Source: Betaproteobacteria bacterium
GTDB taxonomy: Bacteria; Pseudomonadota; Gammaproteobacteria; Burkholderiales; SG8-39
Length of the DNA: 13,096 bases
Assembly (NCBI GenBank): GCA_019509895.1
Contig: JAEKLK010000191.1
Location: 1-13,096 of the forward strand
Direction: 5' to 3'
Below, one piece after another: positions 6,594 to 12,890 of the stretch. Below the pieces are notes generated by a model that saw only the letters and a program-made list of their open reading frames with translations, ran no database searches and had not been told where the DNA came from. The position numbers and the translations under genes were made by a program. Position 1 is the stretch's first letter, and every line of letters starts with the position of its first letter.

Positions 6594-8846
6594 ATGGCTA
6601 GCGGCGCGAAGAAGATGACGATGATGCAGCTCACGCTGGTCGTCGCGGTCAACATGATGGGCTCCGGCATCATCATGCTGCCCACCAACATGGCGAAAGT
6701 CGGCGCGATTTCGCTTCTTTCCTGGATCGTCACCGCGCTCGGCTCCATGGCGATTGCCTATGGCTTCGCGCAGGCAGGGATATTCAACCAGAGGTCCGGT
6801 GGCATGGCCGCCTACGCCGAGGATGCCTACGGCAAGGACGGCTACTTCCTCACCTTCCTGCTCTACTTCGTGTCGCTCGCCATCGGCAACGTGGCGATCG
6901 CCATCTCGGCGGTCGGCTATCTCGCCGGCTTCTTTCCCGGCATGTCGGCCACACCGATCGCCACGTGCGTCAGCGTGATCGCGCTCATCTGGCTCACCAC
7001 GGTGGCCAACTTCGGCGGCCCCTCGATCACCGGAAAAATCGGCGCCGTGACGGTGTGGGGCGTGATCGTGCCGGTCGCCGGCCTGTCGCTCATCGGCTGG
7101 TTCTGGTTCAAGGGCGACATCTTTGCGCAGGCCTGGAATCCCAAGGGCATGCCGCTCTTCGAAGGCATGGGCTCGAGCATCGCCCTCACGCTGTGGGCGT
7201 TCCTCGGCATGGAGTCGGCGGCGCAGAACTCCGACGCGGTCGAGAACCCGAAGCGCGATGTGCCGCTCGCCTGCATGCTGGGCACGCTCGGCGCCGCGGT
7301 GGTCTACGTGCTCTCCACCACCGTCATCCAGGGCATCGTGCCGAACGCCGAGCTCGCCAACTCCACGGGGCCGTTCGCGCTCGCCTACGCCAAGATGTTC
7401 AACCCGACCATCGGCTCGATCATCATGGCGCTCGCGGTGATTGCCTGCCTGGGCTCGCTCCTCGGCTGGCAGTTCACCATCGCGCAGACCGCCAAGGCCG
7501 CGGCCGCCGACCGCTTCTTCCCGACGCTGTTCTCGCGGGAGAATCGCCTCGGGGCGCCGGTGGCTGGCATGGTGATCATGGCCGTCGTGCAGACGGCGAT
7601 GGCGCTCTCGACCATCTCGCCCTCGCTCTCGGAGCAGTTCAGCGCGCTCGTCAATCTCGCCGTGGTGACCAACGTCATCCCGTACATCATCTCGCTCTCG
7701 GCGCTGGTGGTGATCATGAAGAAGGCCAACGTGCCGCAGCGCACCTACAAGCTGAACGTCGCCGTCATGCTCGTCGCCGTGCTGTACTCGACGTACGCGA
7801 TCTACGCCTCCGGCAAGGACGCGGTGCTCGGCGGCACGATCGTGCTCGCGCTCACCTACATCCTCTACGGCTTCCTCGCGCCGCGCTTCACCGCCGGAGT
7901 CGCCGAAGCCGGCGTGCGCACCTCCGCGCAAACCGTGGGGCGCATGGCGGCTGCGGTGCTGCTCGCCCTCGGCTGCGGCGCGCTGCTCGCGCCACCGCCG
8001 GCCCAGGCGCAGAGCGGCGGCGTATTCCAGATCCCGGACAAGCTGCTCACCGTCGGTTATCACGCCGACGCCAAGCCCTTCTCCTACGACAACGAGTCGG
8101 GCAAGCCCACCGGCTTTGCGGTGGAGGTCTGCCAGAAGGTGTTCGATGTCGCCAAGGCCGAGCTCGGCCTCGCTGAGGTGCAGCAGTCCTGGGTGCCGGT
8201 GACGATGGCGAACCGCCTCGAGCTGATGCGCGCGAAGAAAGTGCAGCTCGTGTGCGGTGAGCCGGTCACGCTTTCGGCGAGGAAGGACGTCGCCTTCTCG
8301 ATTCCGATCTTCCAGGGCGGCGTCAGCGCGCTGGTGCGCGCCGACGCACCGGCGGCGCTCGTCAAGGCGCTGTCGGAGAAGCCGGCGCCGTCCGGCCCAA
8401 CCTGGCGCGGCAGTCCGACGGAGCAGCTGCTGCAGAGCCAGACGCTGGCCGTGGTCGGCGGCACACCGACGGAGAAGATCCTCGGCGGCGCCCTCACCAA
8501 GCTGCAGCTTCAGGCCAAGGTGGTCCCGGTGAAGAGCTACGGCGACGGCCTGCAGGCGGTGCTCGATCGCAAAGCGAACGTGTTCTTCGCCGACCGCTCG
8601 GTGCTGATCGATGCAGTGAAGCGCAATCCCTCGTTCGCCGACCTGAAGGTGACCGATCGGCGCCTCTCGGTCGCGCCGGTCGCCATCGCGCTGCCGCGCG
8701 GCAACGAGGATGCGCGCCTCGCCATCGACCGCGCGCTCAGCAAGCTGTACGGCACCGACGGCTTCCGCGCCACGTACGCCAAGTGGTTCGGCGAGCCGGA
8801 CGCCGACACCGCGACGTTCTTCCGCTTAAGCGCGCTGCCCGAGTAG
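6594..8846 (+). CDS. PotE-type amino acid/polyamine antiporter fused to a periplasmic solute-binding domain
   Basis: This 750-residue inner-membrane protein has two parts. Residues 1-432 follow remembered E. coli PotE closely (NMMGSGIIMLPT, GGMAAYAE, LWAFLGMESA, LLGWQFTIAQ) and should form 12 helices exchanging a basic amino acid for its amine. Residues that matter in PotE are kept: Glu77 and Tyr92 (here 76 and 91), Trp201 and Glu207. PotE Glu433 is Thr here, exactly where similarity stops. After an 18-residue linker comes a hydrophobic segment (451-472, ending PPPAQAQ) that looks like a signal peptide or a 13th helix. Then follows a family-3 binding domain (about 477-750) with KPTGFAVEV, paired Cys513/Cys554 and the probable carboxylate-binding Arg563. 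A cytoplasmic PotE C-terminus plus one more helix puts the domain in the periplasm. The frame is unbroken. An internal start at ATG 7944 (Met451, weak GGGG at 7937-7940) could also yield a free binding protein. The ligand is unknown. Confidence 0.85.
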   Translation: MASGAKKMTMMQLTLVVAVNMMGSGIIMLPTNMAKVGAISLLSWIVTALGSMAIAYGFAQAGIFNQRSGGMAAYAEDAYGKDGYFLTFLLYFVSLAIGNVAIAISAVGYLAGFFPGMSATPIATCVSVIALIWLTTVANFGGPSITGKIGAVTVWGVIVPVAGLSLIGWFWFKGDIFAQAWNPKGMPLFEGMGSSIALTLWAFLGMESAAQNSDAVENPKRDVPLACMLGTLGAAVVYVLSTTVIQGIVPNAELANSTGPFALAYAKMFNPTIGSIIMALAVIACLGSLLGWQFTIAQTAKAAAADRFFPTLFSRENRLGAPVAGMVIMAVVQTAMALSTISPSLSEQFSALVNLAVVTNVIPYIISLSALVVIMKKANVPQRTYKLNVAVMLVAVLYSTYAIYASGKDAVLGGTIVLALTYILYGFLAPRFTAGVAEAGVRTSAQTVGRMAAAVLLALGCGALLAPPPAQAQSGGVFQIPDKLLTVGYHADAKPFSYDNESGKPTGFAVEVCQKVFDVAKAELGLAEVQQSWVPVTMANRLELMRAKKVQLVCGEPVTLSARKDVAFSIPIFQGGVSALVRADAPAALVKALSEKPAPSGPTWRGSPTEQLLQSQTLAVVGGTPTEKILGGALTKLQLQAKVVPVKSYGDGLQAVLDRKANVFFADRSVLIDAVKRNPSFADLKVTDRRLSVAPVAIALPRGNEDARLAIDRALSKLYGTDGFRATYAKWFGEPDADTATFFRLSALPE

Positions 8847-8862
8847 ATCGGCCCGAGACGTC

Positions 8863-9990
8863 CTAGATCAGCTGCTTCACGATCCGGCTGAGCAGTTCGT
8901 TCAGCGGGATCACGGTGAAGACGAGCGGCGCGAAGGGGAGCGCGATCACGATCGCCACGCGCACGATGGCGCGGAAGTCGAGCGGTAGCGCCCGCATCCT
9001 CTCGACGCGCTCCTCCGTGGCGCTCAGGTCGGCGAGCGTGCGCACGTCGGCGTTGCCGAGCAGCGGCTCGCCGCTCTTCGCGGCCAGCCACTTGTCGCGG
9101 AATTGCTGGACGTAGCGCGTGGCAAGCAGCCCGTACTCCTGGCGGCCGCGGATGCTGGTCGCGAGTAGCGGCGGCACGAAGAACGCGAGCGGCACGAGGC
9201 CTATCGCCAGCAGCACGAGGACGACGACCGCGATCTCCAGGTAGAACGCGGGCAGCGCCATCCCCTCGTGCAGGATCTGGCCCGCGATGGCGCCGGATAC
9301 GGTGGCCGATTGCGCCACCAGCACTGCGCTGAGCGCGCCGACGCTCGCGCCGAGGAAGCCGATGCCGCCGACGCCGTCGGGATGCAGCGCGTTCAGCTCG
9401 AGCTTGAGCCGCGACACGCGCCAGAGGAACAGGTACCAGAGCGCGATGCGGAAATACCAGCGGAAGAGCACGAAGCGGAACACGCCCAGGCTGACGAACG
9501 CATACCAGGTGCCGGCGGTGGTGAGGCTCTCGTCCGCCGTCATGTACCAGGTGCCGATGCGCGAGGCGAACTCCTCGCGCCAGATCCAGTATCCGGCGCC
9601 GAGCGCGCAGGCCAGGATCACCAGCTCGATGGCCATGGAGTTGCGCAGGCTCATCGTCTCGTCGATGATCGCCGCGAAGCGCTCACGATCGGGCGCGGCG
9701 ACGATATTGCGCTCGGCGAGCTGGCGCACCTGCAGCGCGAGCTGCCAGTGCACCACCGGCTCGGCGGCGATCAGAAGCGGCAGCGCGATCAGCAGCCGCA
9801 CCTGCGCTTCGATATCGTGAAAGAACGGCAGCGTGGCGCCGCCGAGCATCATGCCGGCGCCCCAGCTCAGCACCAGCACCGGCAGCCAGGTTATTGCGAG
9901 GACGACGCCGATGCGCCGCGCGACGAAGCGCACCGGCGGCTCGACCAGCCGCAGCCGCAGGAGCAGCTGGTAAAGCGGCCCGCCGAGCAC
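8863..9990 (-). CDS. Uncharacterised multi-pass membrane protein
   Basis: I recognise the general type, a conserved proteobacterial membrane protein of unknown function, but not a named family. With a GTG start at 9990 it has 375 residues. Hydrophobic segments fall near residues 28-51, 64-80, 119-137, 159-190, 208-239, 250-278 and 341-364, with charged soluble stretches at about 84-117 and 280-340. The motif HPDGVGGIGFLG (203-214) looks conserved and functional. GTG 9990 is the only plausible start: the frame stays open upstream through the lipoprotein gene, but that part is arginine/serine-rich shadow sequence with no start codon close by. The start has no Shine-Dalgarno and lies 16 bases past the lipoprotein stop, so translation is probably coupled to it. 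Its end faces the antiporter gene with 16 bases between the stops and no evident terminator. Confidence 0.65.
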   Translation of the reverse strand: MLGGPLYQLLLRLRLVEPPVRFVARRIGVVLAITWLPVLVLSWGAGMMLGGATLPFFHDIEAQVRLLIALPLLIAAEPVVHWQLALQVRQLAERNIVAAPDRERFAAIIDETMSLRNSMAIELVILACALGAGYWIWREEFASRIGTWYMTADESLTTAGTWYAFVSLGVFRFVLFRWYFRIALWYLFLWRVSRLKLELNALHPDGVGGIGFLGASVGALSAVLVAQSATVSGAIAGQILHEGMALPAFYLEIAVVVLVLLAIGLVPLAFFVPPLLATSIRGRQEYGLLATRYVQQFRDKWLAAKSGEPLLGNADVRTLADLSATEERVERMRALPLDFRAIVRVAIVIALPFAPLVFTVIPLNELLSRIVKQLI

Positions 9991-10006
9991 TAGCGAAAAG
10001 TCGTCG

Positions 10007-10291
10007 TTAGTTCTCGCGGTAGCCCTTTCCGCGCATGCACTCGGCGACCCAGCGCTCGTCCTTCTGCATGCGCTCGCCTTCGCGCTCGGCCATGGTGTTG
10101 AAGGCGGCTTTTCGCTCGCCGCCGATGCCGGAAGGCGTGCCCGACGGTCCCTGCGTGCGCGGCGCCATCGGCGCCTGCGCCTGACACGTCTGCACGTCGG
10201 CCGCGGCGCTTTCCCGGCTCGCGCCCTCCTTGATCCACTGCGGCGTGGTCGTGCACGCGGCGAGCAGAAGCACGGCGAGCCTTCTGACCAT
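10007..10291 (-). CDS. Small putative lipoprotein
   Basis: A 94-residue exported protein. It has a basic start (MVRR), a hydrophobic stretch and a lipobox LLAAC with Cys13. Thr follows the cysteine, so under the E. coli rule it would go to the outer membrane. The mature part is polar and charged, with two further cysteines (Cys36 and Cys85) that could pair, and ends in AECMRGKGY, a pattern seen in small uncharacterised proteobacterial lipoproteins. No function can be given. The ATG at 10291 was chosen because it starts the signal peptide directly. No Shine-Dalgarno precedes it, and a -10-like TATCGT at 10303-10298 would place the transcript start at or near the ATG. It leads the two-gene unit with the membrane protein and shares its upstream region with the divergent binding-protein gene. 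Confidence 0.65.
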   Translation of the reverse strand: MVRRLAVLLLAACTTTPQWIKEGASRESAAADVQTCQAQAPMAPRTQGPSGTPSGIGGERKAAFNTMAEREGERMQKDERWVAECMRGKGYREN

Positions 10292-10324
10292 GGGGAAACG
10301 ATAGCAGGCACCCGCGTACCCGCC

Positions 10325-10342
10325 ATTGGACCTTGGTCCAAT
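10325..10342. promoter_or_regulatory. Palindromic operator in the divergent promoter region (copy 2)
   Basis: ATTGGACC-TT-GGTCCAAT is a perfect dyad with 8-bp arms and a 2-base centre. Seventeen bases (10323-10339) recur in inverted orientation at 697-713 ahead of the porin operon. Its centre (10333.5) is 43.5 bases from the ATG of the binding protein on one side and 42.5 bases from the ATG of the lipoprotein on the other. -10-like hexamers lie about 33-34 bases away on both sides (GATGAT at 10365-10370 on plus, TATCGT at 10303-10298 on minus), the same spacing as in copy 1. One bound dimer could therefore serve both promoters. Confidence 0.7.
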
Positions 10343-10376
10343 TACCGCAGCGGCAGCCGCGCACGATGATGGCCCG

Positions 10377-11216
10377 ATGCGAACCCTCGTCTTCCTCCTC
10401 GCCACGCTGCTCGCGTGGCCTGCCGCCGCGCAGACGCTCGAGAAAATCCGCAAGAGCGGCACGATCACCCTCGGCTTCATCGATGGCGCCGCCCCGTTCT
10501 CGTCCGTCGATGAGAACGGCGCGCCGCAGGGCTATTCGATCGATCTGTGCCGCGCGGCGGCCGACGCGATCGCCGTGCAGCTCAAGCGCGCGTCGCTCAG
10601 GACGCGGTGGGTCAAGCTGACCATCCAGAATCGCATCGACGCGGTGCGACGCGGCCAGGTCGACCTCGAGTGCAGCACCACGACCTGGACCCTCGCCCGC
10701 CAGCGCCTGGTGGACTTCAGCCTGGTCACCTTCGTCGACGGCGGCAGCATCCTCGCCAAGATCGATGGCGCGGCGAGCCGCATCAACGATCTGTCCGGCA
10801 AGAGAATCGCCGTAATCCAAGCGACGACCACGGAACGCGCGCTGCGTGCGACGCTTTCGCGCGTGCTGGTGAACGCCGACGTGGTCACGGTCAAGGCACG
10901 CGACGAAGGGCTGGAGCTCCTGCGCCAGGGCCAGGTCGACGGCTTCGCCGCCGACCGCACGACCCTGATCGGTGTCGTGGCCAAGGGCGGCGGCGGCGAC
11001 ATCTACAAGCTGCTCGACGAGGACTTTTCGATCGAGCAGTACGCGCTGATGCTGCCGCGCGGCGACCCGGACTTCCGCCTGGCGGTGAACCGGGGGCTGG
11101 CGCAGCTCTACCGCAGCGGCGACATTCGCCGCGTCTACGACCGCTGGCTCGGCCCGCTCGGCCCGCCAAGCTTGCTCCTTTCGGCGACCTACTTCATCCA
11201 GGCGCTCTCGGAGTAG
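10377..11216 (+). CDS. Orphan periplasmic amino acid-binding protein, GltI-like (SBP family 3)
   Basis: This 279-residue protein carries a signal peptide (residues 1-18, cleavage after PAAA). The mature part is a two-lobed family-3 binding protein resembling the glutamate/aspartate-binding protein GltI: GTITLGFIDGAAPFS, then GYSIDLC, QNRIDAVRRGQVDLEC, a probable ligand-carboxylate arginine (Arg108), and a C-terminal PPSLLLSATYF tail like that of GltI. Cys58 and Cys99 occupy positions equivalent to the cysteine pair in the fused binding domain, so a disulfide is likely. No ABC permease or ATPase gene is nearby, so it is an orphan or serves another transporter or sensor. The start is Met at 10377; there is no Shine-Dalgarno, and the predicted transcript start falls on or near the ATG, so it may be leaderless. 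Its promoter shares the operator found before the decarboxylase operon. Confidence 0.8.
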   Translation: MRTLVFLLATLLAWPAAAQTLEKIRKSGTITLGFIDGAAPFSSVDENGAPQGYSIDLCRAAADAIAVQLKRASLRTRWVKLTIQNRIDAVRRGQVDLECSTTTWTLARQRLVDFSLVTFVDGGSILAKIDGAASRINDLSGKRIAVIQATTTERALRATLSRVLVNADVVTVKARDEGLELLRQGQVDGFAADRTTLIGVVAKGGGGDIYKLLDEDFSIEQYALMLPRGDPDFRLAVNRGLAQLYRSGDIRRVYDRWLGPLGPPSLLLSATYFIQALSE

Positions 11217-11218
11217 CG

Positions 11219-11644
11219 GTGCGCGCGCTCCTCGTCTTCTGGCTCGCCGCGGCGCAGGCGCAGCCCCTCGATCTGCGCATCCCGGCGGTGACGGGAGGCA
11301 CGGTCATCTCGATCCGCGAAGTGGGCGCAACGCCGAAGGACGCGCCGGCGATGGCCGGCACGCAGCAGGTCGGCGTGCCTTCCGATATCCAGCAGGCGAC
11401 GCCGGTTGGCGCAGTGGTCTACCTGCCGCTCGGGCCGCAGAGCGACAAGAACTGGCGATTCGGCGCCGCCGGCACGCCAGAGATGCAGGCCCAGTTCGCG
11501 CAGAGCAGCCACGAGATCGTCGTCACCATGGACGATGGCGAGCGCCGCGTCTTCCGGCCGCGCGAGCCGGCGCGCTTCCGCGTCGGCCAGCGCGTCAGCG
11601 TGCGCGCCGGGGAAGTGGAGCCGCTCCCCAAAGAAGGCGTCTGA
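11219..11644 (+). CDS. Small exported protein of unknown function, SlyB-like C-terminal half
   Basis: The GTG start at 11219 has GGAG at 11210-11213 and lies two bases after the binding-protein stop, giving 141 residues. A short signal peptide (VRALLVFWLAAAQAQ) is followed by a mature domain of mixed beta character. The C-terminal part (HEIVVTMDDGERRVFR, then FRVGQRVSVRAGEVEPL) resembles the ending of SlyB/PcpY-type envelope proteins, in which a small beta-barrel follows a glycine zipper. Here the glycine zipper is missing and no lipobox is seen, so it would be a soluble periplasmic relative. That resemblance is weak and no function is claimed. It belongs to the operon of the orphan binding protein and the MetA-type barrel. 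Confidence 0.65.
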   Translation: MRALLVFWLAAAQAQPLDLRIPAVTGGTVISIREVGATPKDAPAMAGTQQVGVPSDIQQATPVGAVVYLPLGPQSDKNWRFGAAGTPEMQAQFAQSSHEIVVTMDDGERRVFRPREPARFRVGQRVSVRAGEVEPLPKEGV

Positions 11645-11650
11645 GCGCTC

Positions 11651-12541
11651 ATGCGCGCGGCCCTCGTTGCGGCGGCGCTCATACCGGCATTCGCGGCGGC
11701 GCAGGAGCTCGAGCCGCGCGCCTATTCGAACGCGCCGGCCGGGACGAATTTCGCCATCGCCGGCTACACGCGGCTGAGCGGGCCGGTGCTGCCGAGCCCG
11801 GCGGTGGTCGCCGTCGACATCGACGCGCGCGTCAACGTCTACACGCTCGGCTATGCCCGCTTTACCGAGTTCCTGGGACGCTCGGCGAACTTCGCCATCG
11901 TGGTGCCGTACGTCGAGGCCGACATCGCCGGCTCGGTCATGGAGACCTCCGGCTCAATCCACCGCGGCGGAATCGGCGACCTGTACCTGCGCGGCGCGCT
12001 GAACCTGTTCGGCCATCCGGCACTCACGCCGGCCGAGTTCGCGAAGCGCGGCGATGCGCTCTCGGGCGGCGTGAGCCTCAACGTGGTGGCGCCCACCGGC
12101 CAATACGACAGCCAGAAGTTCATCAACATCGGCACCAACCGCTGGGCGTTCAAGCCGGACGCCGGCTTCTCGCTGCCGTTCGGCAAGTGGTTCACCGAAG
12201 CAGCCGCCGGCGTCTGGTTCTTCCGCGACAACGACGATTTCTTCCGCGGCCACCGCAAAAGCCAGGAATCGCTTGCCGTCTACCAGCTGCATCTCGGCTA
12301 CAACTTCCGTCCCGGCCTGTGGCTCGCCGCTGACTTCGGGCGCTACATCGGCGGACGATCCTCGATCGACGGCGCGCCCAAGGACGACGAGCAGCACAAT
12401 TCGCGCGTCGGGCTCGCGCTTTCCGTGCCGGTGGCGCGCGGCTGGTCGGCGAAGCTCGCCGTCTCCAAGGGCACGGTGGTGCGCGTCGGCGGCGACTACC
12501 GTATCGCTTCGCTCGCCGTGCAGTACCGCTGGTTCGACTAG
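11651..12541 (+). CDS. Outer-membrane barrel of the phenol MetA-pathway transporter family
   Basis: This is a 296-residue exported protein with a signal peptide ending in AFAAA (cleavage near residue 17). The mature start, ELEPRAYSNAPAGTNF, is a hallmark of the putative outer-membrane transporter family named after the meta-pathway of phenol degradation. Beta-strand segments with many aromatic and glycine residues follow, including VVAPTGQYD, and the protein closes with the terminal aromatic strand VQYRWFD. Members are thought to let hydrophobic or small organic compounds cross the outer membrane, but few have been tested and no phenol pathway is present here. It starts six bases after the preceding gene and is probably translated by coupling, since its own ribosome site is weak. 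Together with the binding protein it makes a periplasm plus outer-membrane set without an inner-membrane carrier. Confidence 0.75.
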   Translation: MRAALVAAALIPAFAAAQELEPRAYSNAPAGTNFAIAGYTRLSGPVLPSPAVVAVDIDARVNVYTLGYARFTEFLGRSANFAIVVPYVEADIAGSVMETSGSIHRGGIGDLYLRGALNLFGHPALTPAEFAKRGDALSGGVSLNVVAPTGQYDSQKFINIGTNRWAFKPDAGFSLPFGKWFTEAAAGVWFFRDNDDFFRGHRKSQESLAVYQLHLGYNFRPGLWLAADFGRYIGGRSSIDGAPKDDEQHNSRVGLALSVPVARGWSAKLAVSKGTVVRVGGDYRIASLAVQYRWFD

Positions 12542-12553
12542 CCGGAGTAAGCG

Positions 12554-12721
12554 ATGCATCGCCCTCTAGCCGAACTCCTCGCCGAGTCGAACAGCCTGCT
12601 GGAGCAGCTGCGCGCCTTAGCCGACGAGGCTGAAGCATTGGCCGAGCGACACCTGGCATTGAGTCGCAAGCACCGTGAGATAGCGGAAGAGATCGCGCAG
12701 CGTCGCCTTGAAGCGAGATAA
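12554..12721 (+). CDS. 55-residue helical (coiled-coil-like) small protein
   Basis: The open frame runs from ATG 12554 to TAA 12719-12721 with CGGAG at 12543-12547, six bases before the start and twelve bases after the MetA-family stop. The product is rich in Leu, Glu, Ala and Arg with no glycine. Its only proline is at position 4, so it should fold as one long amphipathic helix, probably a coiled coil. No signal peptide or membrane segment is seen, so it would be cytoplasmic. I do not recognise it. The codon use differs from its neighbours: CTA, TTA, two TTG, ATA and AGA in 55 codons, where the large genes of the window use such codons very rarely. It may be a transferred or young gene, or a non-functional frame. 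Confidence 0.5.
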   Translation: MHRPLAELLAESNSLLEQLRALADEAEALAERHLALSRKHREIAEEIAQRRLEAR

Positions 12722-12725
12722 GCGT

Positions 12726-12758
12726 GCGCGGCTTAGCCTGCTACGTTCGCCGCGCTTT
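12726..12758 (+). terminator. Weak candidate terminator after the orphan binding-protein operon
   Basis: GCGCGGC (12726-12732) and GCCGCGC (12749-12755) form a 7-bp GC-only stem with a 16-base loop, followed by only three T residues. It lies five bases past the 55-residue gene and before a convergent gene, where a terminator is expected. The long loop and short T-run keep confidence low. Confidence 0.3.
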
Positions 12759-12890
12759 AACAACCGACCGGCGCCGCCTGCCGCGCCTGATTGCCTGTAG
12801 CGACTTCGCCCGCAGCAGCCGAGCATCCGTGAATCTGCCTTTAGCTTGCCGCTTCGCCTTAGCTTGGGGGCGCCTCACGAGCTGATTCGA

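Noticed and set aside
7966..7977. Possible lipobox (ALGC, Cys461) in the hydrophobic segment of the antiporter fusion.
   Set aside because: The residues before the cysteine are in the wrong order for a lipobox (Ala-Leu-Gly rather than Leu-Ala/Ser-Gly/Ala), and an AQA-type cleavage site fits better.
8847..8862. Terminator between the convergent antiporter and membrane-protein genes.
   Set aside because: The 16 bases hold no stem or T-run, so any terminator would have to lie inside the genes.
9991..10341. Upstream extension of the membrane protein on the minus strand by about 117 codons.
   Set aside because: The added part is Arg/Ser/Pro-rich shadow of the lipoprotein gene, and its start lies in the operator.
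10326..10376. Earlier start for the orphan binding protein, adding 17 residues.
   Set aside because: It would begin inside the operator with a non-ATG codon and put a polar stretch before the signal peptide; Met at 10377 starts the signal peptide correctly.
12724..12885. A 53-codon frame starting with GTG two bases after the 55-residue gene.
   Set aside because: No ribosome site, arginine/serine-rich composition with no recognisable pattern, and it overlaps the candidate terminator and the TTAGC repeats.
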